Shown here piece after piece: positions 54,210 to 62,350 of a DNA stretch of 64,000 bases. The notes under the pieces are model-generated. The model had not been told where the DNA came from, searched no databases, and saw only the letters and a list, made by a program, of their open reading frames with translations. The translations under genes and the position numbers were made by a program. The stretch lies in contig DYIU01000001.1 of assembly GCA_020723485.1 (NCBI GenBank), positions 879,779 through 943,778 of the forward strand. The letters run 5' to 3'. The first letter of the stretch is position 1; each line of letters starts with the position of its first letter. The DNA is from Acidimicrobium ferrooxidans (GTDB lineage Bacteria; Actinomycetota; Geothermincolia; Fen-727; Anoxymicrobiaceae).

Positions 54210-54713
54210 TCAGGAACCGCCGGCCAGCTCACGGCCGACCTCACGGCCCAGCCCGAGAGCTCGCTCCGGCTCGCCTTCCCAGAGCGGCCCCTTCATGCCG
54301 CTGACAAAGAACTTCTGGGGAGGAGCGGCCGGCTTCAGGCCCGCGCTCTCCAGCTCGCTGTATACCTGCTCGGCGCTCTCCGCGGGCCCGCACGGACCGC
54401 CTGATTCATCTGTCTCTTGCGGCGCCCCGTCCTCCCCGGCCGGCCTCAGCCCCGTTCCCACCGCGACGAAAGGCTTCCCACGCCAGGCTGCACCGCCGAG
54501 ATTCTTTCTGATGAACTTCTTGACCGGCCCCAGCATCTTCCCGAACCGCGTGGGCGAGCTGACCACCACGAAGTCGTAGTCGCCGCTCACGTCCTTAACG
54601 GGCAGGCTGACGACGGTCATCTCGTTGCCCGATTCCTCCAGGCCCCGGGCGATCGCCTCTGAGATTATCTTCCCATTGCCGTATTTAGTGTAGTAGGCGA
54701 CAAGGCCTTTCAT
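54210..54713 (-). CDS. Flavodoxin-like protein (paralog 1)
   Basis: 167 residues. FMN phosphate loop AYYTKYGNGKIISEAIA at the N-terminus, the SSPTRFG loop and the final KFFVSG end match the flavodoxin domain. A 46-base gap separates it from a close paralog upstream. It could carry electrons in place of ferredoxin. GGGAGG before ATG. Confidence 0.82.
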   Translation of the reverse strand: MKGLVAYYTKYGNGKIISEAIARGLEESGNEMTVVSLPVKDVSGDYDFVVVSSPTRFGKMLGPVKKFIRKNLGGAAWRGKPFVAVGTGLRPAGEDGAPQETDESGGPCGPAESAEQVYSELESAGLKPAAPPQKFFVSGMKGPLWEGEPERALGLGREVGRELAGGS

Positions 54714-54758
54714 GTGTGAATCCTCCCGTGGTCTGGTCGGCCGTTGAAGCCTGGCCGG

Positions 54759-55244
54759 CTAGCTTTCCCCGGACAACATCCGCCCTATCGCACGCCCCAC
54801 CTCGCGTGCGCGGTCTTCTTCGCCTTCAAGGAGTCTCGCGTTCTTCCAGTCGTCCGCGTTCTCGACCCAGAACTTCTGCGGCCCCATGAGCGGCTTCAGG
54901 CCGGCCTTCTCGAGCCGCTCGTACAGCCTGTCCGCGCTGCCAGCCGGCCAGGTCTCGCTCCTCTTGCCCTCTTGCTCTTCCGAGTGCACCCCTGTGCCTA
55001 CAGCAACGAACGATTTGCCGGCCCAATCGCCCCTCAAACTTGACACGAACCTCTTCGCCGGTCCCATCGCGCGCCCCAGCCGGGTGGGGGAGCTTGCCAC
55101 CACGAAATCGAAGTCTCCATCGACCTTGCCCGGCAGTTGAAGCACCTTCACTTCCTGCCCGGACTCCTCCAATCCCCTGGCGAGAGCCTCCGCTATCCTC
55201 TTGCCGTTTCCGAACTTCGTGTAGTAAGCGATCAATCCCCTCAT
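54759..55244 (-). CDS. Flavodoxin-like protein (paralog 2)
   Basis: 161 residues, clearly similar to paralog 1 along its length (AYYTKFGNGKRIAEALARGLEES, SSPTRLGRAMGPAKRF, GPQKFWV). GGTGGAGG upstream of the ATG. Both genes and the DNA glycosylase upstream run leftward with short gaps. Confidence 0.82.
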   Translation of the reverse strand: MRGLIAYYTKFGNGKRIAEALARGLEESGQEVKVLQLPGKVDGDFDFVVASSPTRLGRAMGPAKRFVSSLRGDWAGKSFVAVGTGVHSEEQEGKRSETWPAGSADRLYERLEKAGLKPLMGPQKFWVENADDWKNARLLEGEEDRAREVGRAIGRMLSGES

Positions 55245-55260
55245 GACACAACCTCCACCT

Positions 55261-56271
55261 TCAGGTCAGCCGGGTCAGGTTGTACTCCCGGGCCAGGTTC
55301 TCCAGGTCGTTCAGGATGTAGGCGAAAGCCCACCAGCTCCACTTTCCCCAGCGCTTCTCGACCAGATCCGATACCCTGCCGATCTCCTCCCGCGGCTTGT
55401 CCGGCGTTTGGCCGAGGAGAAGCTCGCTCATCAGGATGACGCTCCAGGCGTCTATCGGCGCATACCTGCCCAGGACTATTCCCGCGGAATACTGCCCTAT
55501 GCCCGGAATCGCCCTGACCGCGCTGACCGCCTCGTCGTCGGGCATCCGGTCCAGCTCCAGTATATTCAAAGGGTTGTCCCTGAGGTAACCTGCGGCGTTC
55601 GAAAGGAGCCTTGCCCTGTAACCCAGGTTGGCCTTCACCCGCAGTTCAGCCTCGTCCACCCGTGAGAGCCTGCGGGGTGTGGGCCATAGAAGCACCTCTC
55701 TGCCGTCGAACTTCAGCCTGGTGCCGTAGCGCTCGAGGATGGCGGCCATCATCTGCCTGCTGCGCGGCAGCTGGGCCATCTGCAGGGTGATCGCCAGTAT
55801 GACCCTCCCGAAGATGTCATCGAGCCTTCCCAGGCGCATGCCGTACCTGTCCTTGACCACTCCTTTCAGGATGCGGTCCTTCTGCGCGAAGCGGTAGAAG
55901 GCGTGCGGGTTTTTGTCCTTCCCGAGCCCGTGCTCCACCGAGGCGAGCAGTTGAGCCCGCTGGTCATCACTTAGTTCGAAGTCGGCATACGCGAGCGCGG
56001 TAACCGACCGCCCGGCCGAGAACAACTTCAGTCCGACAGACCTTGATCCCAGATAAAGGGCGGCCCAGATGGTGCCATCCTGGAATATCTCCCCCGGTGT
56101 GGACCAGTGCCAGCCGGCTGGCTTTGCCACGGTCAGGGCAAAATCGAAGGGACCGTCAATGCTGATGTTGAATTCGTGGACAAGCTTCAAATCCCGCTCC
56201 TCGCCGCGACCCAGGGAAACAAGACATGGTTTCCAGAGAGCTCCTTCTTGTCTGGCATAAGATGTTATCAT
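55261..56271 (-). CDS. HhH-GPD DNA glycosylase (AlkA-like)
   Basis: 336 residues. The HhH-GPD core is AVRAIPGIGQYSAGIVLGRYAPIDAWS, with the helix-hairpin-helix glycines and the catalytic Asp. An N-terminal AlkA-like beta domain precedes it. It removes alkylated or otherwise damaged bases. The ATG at 56271 has no clear ribosome site, so the start is uncertain. Divergent from the next gene by 29 bases. Confidence 0.87.
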   Translation of the reverse strand: MITSYARQEGALWKPCLVSLGRGEERDLKLVHEFNISIDGPFDFALTVAKPAGWHWSTPGEIFQDGTIWAALYLGSRSVGLKLFSAGRSVTALAYADFELSDDQRAQLLASVEHGLGKDKNPHAFYRFAQKDRILKGVVKDRYGMRLGRLDDIFGRVILAITLQMAQLPRSRQMMAAILERYGTRLKFDGREVLLWPTPRRLSRVDEAELRVKANLGYRARLLSNAAGYLRDNPLNILELDRMPDDEAVSAVRAIPGIGQYSAGIVLGRYAPIDAWSVILMSELLLGQTPDKPREEIGRVSDLVEKRWGKWSWWAFAYILNDLENLAREYNLTRLT

Positions 56272-56300
56272 GCAGGCAACCAGCGGCTTAGGGGGGCGGA

Positions 56301-57179
56301 ATGAAACTCGGCAGCCTTCTTGTCAGGATGAGCAAGGTCTTCCCCGACCCCGTGTCGATGGCCGATATCCGGCGAATGGAGCGCAGGGAGCTGACCGGAG
56401 CGGAGAAGGATAAGCCCTACGCGAAGTATTTCTACAAGGAGCTCGCGGAGATACCGGCTGACGACCTTGTAAAGGTGAACGCGGGGCCGGTGGACCCGGC
56501 CATGGCGACCACCGTGCAGGACCGGAATGACCTCATGAAGCCGGGGTATCTGGATGTTGAGACCGGCTACACGGTGATGGAGGACGGGAGCGGGTTCGCC
56601 GCGACCCTGGTAAAGATGCAGGGGGTCACCCCGGAGATGCTCGACTGGTGGTTCAACTGGCACGTGCTGGAGGGCCTGCGATACGCGATCTGGTGCCCGG
56701 TGGCGCACACCGACATAAGCGCGAAGGACCCCTCCAGGCACCTGGACAGCTCGGGGGTGCCCCTGCGCGAGAGGAATTACGGCAGCACCCACTACCCGGT
56801 CGAGGGGTTCAACCAGGCGAGCTCGCAGAAGGTCGCCATCGAGTTCTTCTCCCCTCAGGATTTCGGCCTCGACATGAGCATGTTCGTCCAGCCGGGGATA
56901 TCCAGGGCATACTGCGCGAACGTCATCCTGGACATGCTGAAGACCCCGTTCAACACGTTCTTCCACGCAGTGCGCGAGGTCGACGGCGGCATCGAGTACC
57001 GCAGCCGGTACTGGCTCGGCTATACCATGAAGAACGGCTCCCCGAAGAGGGTGAAGCGGCCGCTGCCGTACAGGATGAGCGACCTGGCGCGCAACAACTG
57101 CCTGCACAGCCTCACCGAGTACAACAACCTGGCGTCCTTCCTGCCGCAGCTCTACGAGGAGATGGGGAGAAAGATCTGA
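56301..57179 (+). CDS. DAPG hydrolase (PhlG)-like protein
   Basis: 292 residues. The VTPEMLDWWFNWHVLEGLRYAIW and CPVAHTDIS segments match the PhlG/phloretin hydrolase family, which uses Zn to cleave C-C bonds of acylated phenols. Ligand positions such as the WH and AHTD histidines are visible. A downstream Glu/His set (GFNQASSQKVAIEFF) is less clear. GGGGGG before ATG. Aromatic metabolism is possible. A small membrane gene follows 58 bases later. Confidence 0.72.
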   Translation: MKLGSLLVRMSKVFPDPVSMADIRRMERRELTGAEKDKPYAKYFYKELAEIPADDLVKVNAGPVDPAMATTVQDRNDLMKPGYLDVETGYTVMEDGSGFAATLVKMQGVTPEMLDWWFNWHVLEGLRYAIWCPVAHTDISAKDPSRHLDSSGVPLRERNYGSTHYPVEGFNQASSQKVAIEFFSPQDFGLDMSMFVQPGISRAYCANVILDMLKTPFNTFFHAVREVDGGIEYRSRYWLGYTMKNGSPKRVKRPLPYRMSDLARNNCLHSLTEYNNLASFLPQLYEEMGRKI

Positions 57180-57237
57180 TGAGGGTGTCGCCGGGAATGC
57201 AGCAGGCGGCTCGGCGAAAGAAGCTCTGGGAGGAAAG

Positions 57238-57447
57238 ATGAAGGTGCCCGACTGGGTCAAGAAAGTCCTGAAGTACTGGATAATAGCAGCGGTGGTCGGT
57301 CACACGCTGGAAGCCCCATTCGCCTACCGCGCGGCGAAGAAGAGGGGCAAGGACCCCTGGAAGTACACCCGGCGCACCCTCGCACTCGGCGCCATAGTCC
57401 TGATACCCCTGCTCCGCAGCAAGCCACAGGCTGAAGCGGAGGCGTGA
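57238..57447 (+). CDS. Small two-helix membrane protein
   Basis: 69 residues, GGGAGG before ATG. Two hydrophobic helices (VLKYWIIAAVVGHTLEAPF and LALGAIVLIPLL) with a basic middle (YRAAKKRGKDPWKYTRR). It resembles DUF4499/TMEM254-type small proteins. Function unknown; likely co-transcribed with the DAPG hydrolase-like gene. Confidence 0.65.
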   Translation: MKVPDWVKKVLKYWIIAAVVGHTLEAPFAYRAAKKRGKDPWKYTRRTLALGAIVLIPLLRSKPQAEAEA

Positions 57448-57459
57448 GTCAGCCCCGGA

Positions 57460-58017
57460 CTATTCGCAATCCGATGCCTTTCGGCTGAAGAGACGCCTTG
57501 GAAGTGGGATTATCTCGTTAACGGACTCCCTGTATTCCTCGTACTCCTGGCCGAACAGCCTGCCGAGCGGGATGTCCTCCCCGTGGATGGAGAACTTGAA
57601 CCCGGAATAAAGCACCAGGGCGATGGAGAACAGGAGCCCTGAGTGAAAGATGACTCCCAGTGACGGTATTACGAAGACTATCAGGGAGGAGTATATCGGG
57701 TTCCTGCACAGGGCATACGGCCCGCTCTTTATCAGCTTGCCCTCCCTGATGTGCATCAGGAAATGTATTCCCGACCAGCCCCAGAACACGAGCCCCAAGC
57801 CCAGCCAGATGAATCCGAGGGCTTTGATGAAGGCGCGGTTCAGGAACTTGAGGTCGCCGAACTCGGGGTTTTTGTGCATCACGATCAGGCAGAGGATTAT
57901 GTAGGGTAGGCACAGGAGGGCGAGCCTGGGCCCGATGCCGCCGAGCGTCAATTTGGTCTCGCCTCCGTTCCCGGCCGACCCGCAGGTCGTGTTCGAAACA
58001 GCACCAGTAGCTTCCAT
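57460..58017 (-). CDS. Isoprenylcysteine/phospholipid methyltransferase family protein
   Basis: 185 residues, about four membrane helices. The ICMT/PEMT signature is GPYALCRNPIYSSLIVFVIP, and FGQEYEEYRESVNEIIPL closes it. Likely SAM-dependent methylation of a membrane lipid or isoprenoid. GGGGGAAGG before ATG. Convergent with the small membrane gene. Confidence 0.87.
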   Translation of the reverse strand: MEATGAVSNTTCGSAGNGGETKLTLGGIGPRLALLCLPYIILCLIVMHKNPEFGDLKFLNRAFIKALGFIWLGLGLVFWGWSGIHFLMHIREGKLIKSGPYALCRNPIYSSLIVFVIPSLGVIFHSGLLFSIALVLYSGFKFSIHGEDIPLGRLFGQEYEEYRESVNEIIPLPRRLFSRKASDCE

Positions 58018-58155
58018 TCCTTCCCCCTTTTCATGAAGCCGTGCCCGTTAGAATCCATTCTATCCCGTCGAGTTGTCCCGGTGTGGAGGAAGGAGAAAAT
58101 CCGGCCCCGTCAAACAAAATGCCTTAGTCGATGGAAATCGAGGAAAGGACATGTC

Positions 58156-58362
58156 ATGGCGGTCGAGGACACTGAAGAGAACGGCGCCAAGTGCATCTGC
58201 GGGACCTGCAAGAGCTACCCGGGCAACGAGCCGTGGCTGTACTGTGCCAGAGGGAAGAGCCCGCAGGATATCAACCAGGTGGAGTGCATCTGCCCCAGCT
58301 GCCCCGTCTGGGCGGAGAACGACCTGGGAGGCACCTATTACTGCGTCAGCGGGCGAGCGTAG
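58156..58362 (+). CDS. DUF2769-type Cys-rich small protein
   Basis: 68 residues from the ATG at 58156 (GAGGAAAGG upstream). Cysteines are regularly placed: CICGTC, C-ARGKS, CICPSC and YYC, the pattern of DUF2769 proteins common in methanogens and anaerobes; probably a metal-binding unit. Cytosolic. Confidence 0.75.
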   Translation: MAVEDTEENGAKCICGTCKSYPGNEPWLYCARGKSPQDINQVECICPSCPVWAENDLGGTYYCVSGRA

Positions 58363-58380
58363 GCTTCGAGCACGGCGGGG

Positions 58381-59049
58381 TCAGAAGACGTAGAAGGCAA
58401 TGCACAGGAACTGTAACAGGCTGCCCAGGAAGGTGAATACGTGAAAGACCGAATGGGCGTACTGCATGTTCTTGCTGTGGCCTATCACGTACAGGACCGC
58501 GCCGATCGTGTACGAGATGCCGCCTGCCAGGAGCAGGGCTGAACCGGCCGCTCCCAGCACGCGGATAACCGGCACGATGGCTACTATCGCAGACCAGCCC
58601 ATGACTATGTAGCACGTGAAGGAGAAGTACTGGTACCTCTCGATGTCTATCGCGGTCAGTGTCACCGCGAGCGCCGCCAGGGTCCACTGGAAAGCGACCG
58701 CAAACCAGGCCAGAGTCGGGTATTCGGGGTGAAGTGCTACCAGCGCGATCACCGTGTAGGTGCCGGCGATATAGAAGTAGATAGTGCAGTGGTCGATGAC
58801 CTGGAAGACCTTCTTGGGCATCGGCGGCGTAATCCCATGGTATATGCTCGAAGTCGTATACAGCAGGATCATGGATCCCCCGTAGATGATTGAGGCGGCC
58901 ACCTCCAGAGCAGTGTCAGCCAGGACAAGGCACCAGACCAGGGCGACGACCCCCAGGACTGCTCCAGCCACGTGCGTAGCAACGTTCACGATCTCTTCGT
59001 TCCGTGAGTAGCCGCTCAGTTCCCTGTCTGCAAGCTTCGTCCTCTTCAC
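58381..59049 (-). CDS. Hemolysin III / TrhA (PAQR) family membrane protein
   Basis: 222 residues, GTG start, seven predicted helices. Conserved elements: SSIYHG in helix 2/3, IDHCTIYFYIAGTYT, and the C-terminal HSVFHVFTFLG histidines that bind zinc. In the PAQR family these residues suggest a hydrolase-like site. Its GTG overlaps the DUF1697 stop by one base. Confidence 0.92.
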   Translation of the reverse strand: MKRTKLADRELSGYSRNEEIVNVATHVAGAVLGVVALVWCLVLADTALEVAASIIYGGSMILLYTTSSIYHGITPPMPKKVFQVIDHCTIYFYIAGTYTVIALVALHPEYPTLAWFAVAFQWTLAALAVTLTAIDIERYQYFSFTCYIVMGWSAIVAIVPVIRVLGAAGSALLLAGGISYTIGAVLYVIGHSKNMQYAHSVFHVFTFLGSLLQFLCIAFYVF

Positions 59050-59597
59050 TACAACTTCTCCCTGATCTTGAGCACCGTATTCCAGGTCCTGGTTGTTATC
59101 CCCGGACCAAGTTCCCTCTCGAGGATCTTCATGAGGTCGGGGGTTCCGAACCGGGATGAGAGCTCGAGGACGCTAAAGACCTCACCGGGGGTCGATTTGA
59201 GGACGACGTAATCTCCATCCGACGATTCGAGAGGTGTTTTGAATCCATCCGGTGGAGGCCCCGGGAGGAACGAGACCAGGAGCCTCGTCTGGGGCCCCTC
59301 CTCGACGGTTGAAAAAGGTTCCGAGCCGACCAGTTCCTCGATTTTCCGGCCCGTCCTTACGATCACGCTCGAATCCAGGCTGAGGCTCTTCTTGAGCCCC
59401 CTCTCAACCTTGCTCGCGAGCGACGTGGGGTCCGCGGGGGATGCATCAAAGATGACGTTCCCACTGTTCAGTACGGTCCGCACCCGCTCGAATCCCAGGG
59501 AGACGAACGCCTGCCGGAGCGCATCCATCTTCACGGGCTTCCTGCCGCCGACGTTCACACCGCGAAGAAACGCGATGTAAGTAGTTGCACGACTCAA
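59049..59597 (-). CDS. DUF1697 family protein
   Basis: 182 residues, TTG start. The FLRGVNVGGRKPVKM and VLNSGNVIFDA blocks and the final TWNTVLKI are typical of DUF1697. Function unknown. It is the first gene of a short leftward pair with the TrhA-like gene. Confidence 0.88.
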   Translation of the reverse strand: MSRATTYIAFLRGVNVGGRKPVKMDALRQAFVSLGFERVRTVLNSGNVIFDASPADPTSLASKVERGLKKSLSLDSSVIVRTGRKIEELVGSEPFSTVEEGPQTRLLVSFLPGPPPDGFKTPLESSDGDYVVLKSTPGEVFSVLELSSRFGTPDLMKILERELGPGITTRTWNTVLKIREKL

Positions 59598-59613
59598 CCG
59601 GTTCTTCCCTTAC

Positions 59614-61059
59614 TCATCCGTGCATCCGCTTTCCCTCAAGGCCCCTGCCTCGGGCGGCCCTCGAGAACTGCAGGTATGCGTCCATGGCCAGCACGCATGA
59701 CCTGATATCCGTGTACACGGGCACGCCGAACTCGTCCCAGCACTCCTCGTAGAGCTTGAAGTAGCGGATGTTGCCGAATATCCACGACACCACGGGCTTG
59801 CCGTGTTTGCGCAGCTCGGCGCCGATCTTGTCGAAGGGGAAGTACTCGACGGTGCGGTCGGCGAAAGGCAGGAGTATCACCCCGTCGACGTTGTCATCGG
59901 CAAGCACGGCGCGCAGTACCTCCACGAAGGTGTCCGTGCCCCTCTGTTCGAAGGCGGGCCATATGTCGACCGGATTGCCGGGAGGCATCCAGTCCGGGAA
60001 CACCCCGCCGAGACTCTCCAGGGTCTTGCCCCCCAGGCCGGCTATCTTCATGCCGGATGACCTTGCCATGTCCACGGTGGCGACGCCCGCTCCGCCGGTC
60101 ACGGTCACGATGGCGATATTGTTGCCCTCGTCTGTGGCAAGGTTGAACGGCCCCGGGTGCAGCGAGAACGCCTTTCCCAGGTTCATGAGGTCGTGGAAAT
60201 CGTCCAGCCTGATGACCCCGGCCTGGCGGAGGGCGCCGTCGACGACCTCGTCGGCTCCCGCAAGGCTGGCTGTATGCGACATCGCCGCCCGGGCCGATTC
60301 CGCGTACCTGCCGCCCTTGATGACCGCCAGCGGCTTGCGGCCCGCCATATCCCGGGCCACCTCCAGGAAGCCCCTGCCGTCGTCAATCGATTCCAGGTAG
60401 GCTATCACCGCCTGCGTCTTCGGGTCGTCCGCGAGGTACCGCAGCACCTCGACCTCGCCCACGTCGAGCTTGTTGCCTATCGCGCACGCCTTGCTGACCG
60501 TGAAGAAGCCGGATATCACGTACTGGAGCATGAAGCCGGCGGCGAGCATCCCGCTCTGAGAGATTATCCCCAGGGGCCCGGGCCTGAGGCGCTCGCGCGC
60601 CTTCCTCACCAGCATGAAAGGCGCGAAGATGAACGGGTCGGTGTTCACCAGGCCGGTGCAGTTGGGCCCCCATATCCTCATGCCCGACCTCGAGGCTATC
60701 TCCTTGCAGCGGTCGCTCAGCGCCTTGCCTTCCTCTCCGACCTCCGCGAATCCGCCGGACTCTATGAGCGCGGCGTTGATCCCGGCCGCCGCGGCGTCCT
60801 CAAGCACCCCGGGCACGCGGGCCGCCGGCACGAAGATTATCGCAAGCTCGACCTTGCCACTCAGGTCGCGGAGGGACGGGTAGCATCTCAATCCCAGTAT
60901 CTCGTCCCGCCCGGGGTTGACCGGGTACACGGGGCCGTCGAAGGAATCGACCATGTTATGGATTATCCCGTAGCCTCCCTTGCCCTCGGTCGGCGAGGCG
61001 CCCACCACCGCCACGCTCTCCGGGGCGAAGAAAGGATCGAGACCTGCTCTTTCAGGCAT
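59614..61059 (-). CDS. ADP-forming acyl-CoA synthetase alpha subunit
   Basis: 481 residues. CoA-binding N-terminus (FFAPESVAVVGASP, YPVNP), CoA-ligase blocks GPLGIISQSGML and AIGNKLDVGEVE, and the phospho-His in MSHTASLAG. The ATP-grasp beta domain is absent and no beta gene is within the window. It should be inactive for ATP synthesis alone unless a distant beta subunit is used. AGGAG before ATG. Confidence 0.87.
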   Translation of the reverse strand: MPERAGLDPFFAPESVAVVGASPTEGKGGYGIIHNMVDSFDGPVYPVNPGRDEILGLRCYPSLRDLSGKVELAIIFVPAARVPGVLEDAAAAGINAALIESGGFAEVGEEGKALSDRCKEIASRSGMRIWGPNCTGLVNTDPFIFAPFMLVRKARERLRPGPLGIISQSGMLAAGFMLQYVISGFFTVSKACAIGNKLDVGEVEVLRYLADDPKTQAVIAYLESIDDGRGFLEVARDMAGRKPLAVIKGGRYAESARAAMSHTASLAGADEVVDGALRQAGVIRLDDFHDLMNLGKAFSLHPGPFNLATDEGNNIAIVTVTGGAGVATVDMARSSGMKIAGLGGKTLESLGGVFPDWMPPGNPVDIWPAFEQRGTDTFVEVLRAVLADDNVDGVILLPFADRTVEYFPFDKIGAELRKHGKPVVSWIFGNIRYFKLYEECWDEFGVPVYTDIRSCVLAMDAYLQFSRAARGRGLEGKRMHG

Positions 61060-61173
61060 GGATGCTCCTGTCTCTGTATGTGGAGACCATCGCCTTTGAT
61101 ACGCGAAGCCCCGTCCAATTATTTACATGAACGGGGCCCTGCGCAACGCTTGCGGGTCAGGCTCTAGCCGGGC

Positions 61174-61839
61174 TCAGTACCGCCAGCCCAGTATGATCAG
61201 CCCTATCAGGTTCAAGATTATCGAAACGGCGTATATCACGCCGATGAAGATTATCTTGTTCTTGTGGCTCTTCATGTCGAGCATGATGTTGATCAGCGCG
61301 AACCAGTAGAAATACCCAAGGAAAAAGATGATCCAGATGCCCCCGATGGTGAACTTCCACCATGAGTACTCCCAGACCAGGTGGCCGCCCTGGTTCAGTA
61401 TCACCTCGATAATGACCGCCAGTACGGCGAACAGCACGGCATAGAACCAGCGGTTCGGGATGCCTATTATCTTGTCCTTCTTCTCCGGCAGGAGGGAATG
61501 GTAGTAGACAAGGCCGAACAGGATGAACCCGAAGATTATCTCTATGTTCCAGCCGACGAAGACCCTGTATGCGGTGTCCCCCGGCGTGGTCCAGACCGCG
61601 GAGCGCTCGGAGAGGTGATAGACCCAACCGTTCCACGTCTCGTTGAAGAAGTCCGCTCCGAGGAGGACCAGGACCGCGTAGATCGGGTCCCAGTTCCCCG
61701 TAGCGCGCGCGTCCTTGATCTCCTTTGTGAGGATGTACGCCACGACGAGAAGCATGGGCACGATGTACCACTTGATCATCGACAGTTCCCTGAGACCGAC
61801 CAGCGCCTGACGCGACGCTTCGGTGTAGACGTAGGACAT
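61174..61839 (-). CDS. Polytopic membrane protein, unknown function
   Basis: 221 residues, six to seven membrane helices. GGGAGGGAGG before ATG. Blocks such as ADFFNETWNGWVYHLSE and FALINIMLDMKSHKN are visible, but the family is not recognised. Confidence 0.7.
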   Translation of the reverse strand: MSYVYTEASRQALVGLRELSMIKWYIVPMLLVVAYILTKEIKDARATGNWDPIYAVLVLLGADFFNETWNGWVYHLSERSAVWTTPGDTAYRVFVGWNIEIIFGFILFGLVYYHSLLPEKKDKIIGIPNRWFYAVLFAVLAVIIEVILNQGGHLVWEYSWWKFTIGGIWIIFFLGYFYWFALINIMLDMKSHKNKIIFIGVIYAVSIILNLIGLIILGWRY

Positions 61840-61930
61840 CGTCCCTCCCTCCCGAGAAGCAAACGTTCCTCTACATAATTGTATTTCGCGGCGGATATCT
61901 CCTTGTATAGACTATCCTCGAGGAGGTCCC

Positions 61931-62350
61931 ATGAGCGTTAGACCGGGAATGAAGCTCGAGCTGATAGCCCCCTGCGGGATGAACTGTGCGCTCTGCATGG
62001 CGTGGCTCAGGGAGAAGAACCGGTGCCCCGGCTGCAGGGGCGACGACGCTGTCAAGGCCAGGTCATGCGTCAGCTGCATAATCAAGAACTGCGACGTCCT
62101 CAGGGAATCCGGCGCGAAGTACTGCTCGACCAGGTGCGAGAAGTTCCCGTGCAAGAGACTGCGGGACCTGGACAAGAGATACAGAACGAAATACCACATG
62201 AGCATGCTCGAGAACCTGGAAGACATCGAAGAGCTGGGCATAAGGGCATTCGTCAGGAATGAGAAGGAGAGGTGGGCCTGCCCGGAGTGCGGCGGGATCA
62301 TCTGCGTCCACAGGGGCGCCTGCTCCAGTTGTGGACGCACGGCGTATTGA
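61931..62350 (+). CDS. DUF3795 zinc-binding protein
   Basis: 139 residues, GAGGAGG before ATG. N-terminal APCGMNCALCMAW and CPGC, then CVSCIIKNC and YCSTRCEKFPC, the typical DUF3795 cysteine set, and a final CPECGGIICVHRGACSSCG ribbon. Function unknown. Confidence 0.87.
   Translation: MSVRPGMKLELIAPCGMNCALCMAWLREKNRCPGCRGDDAVKARSCVSCIIKNCDVLRESGAKYCSTRCEKFPCKRLRDLDKRYRTKYHMSMLENLEDIEELGIRAFVRNEKERWACPECGGIICVHRGACSSCGRTAY

Noticed and set aside
58374-58385. GGGGTCAG at the end of the TrhA gene
   Set aside because: The TCA is simply the stop codon of the leftward gene; there is no palindrome or GCAACA/TGTTGC unit.
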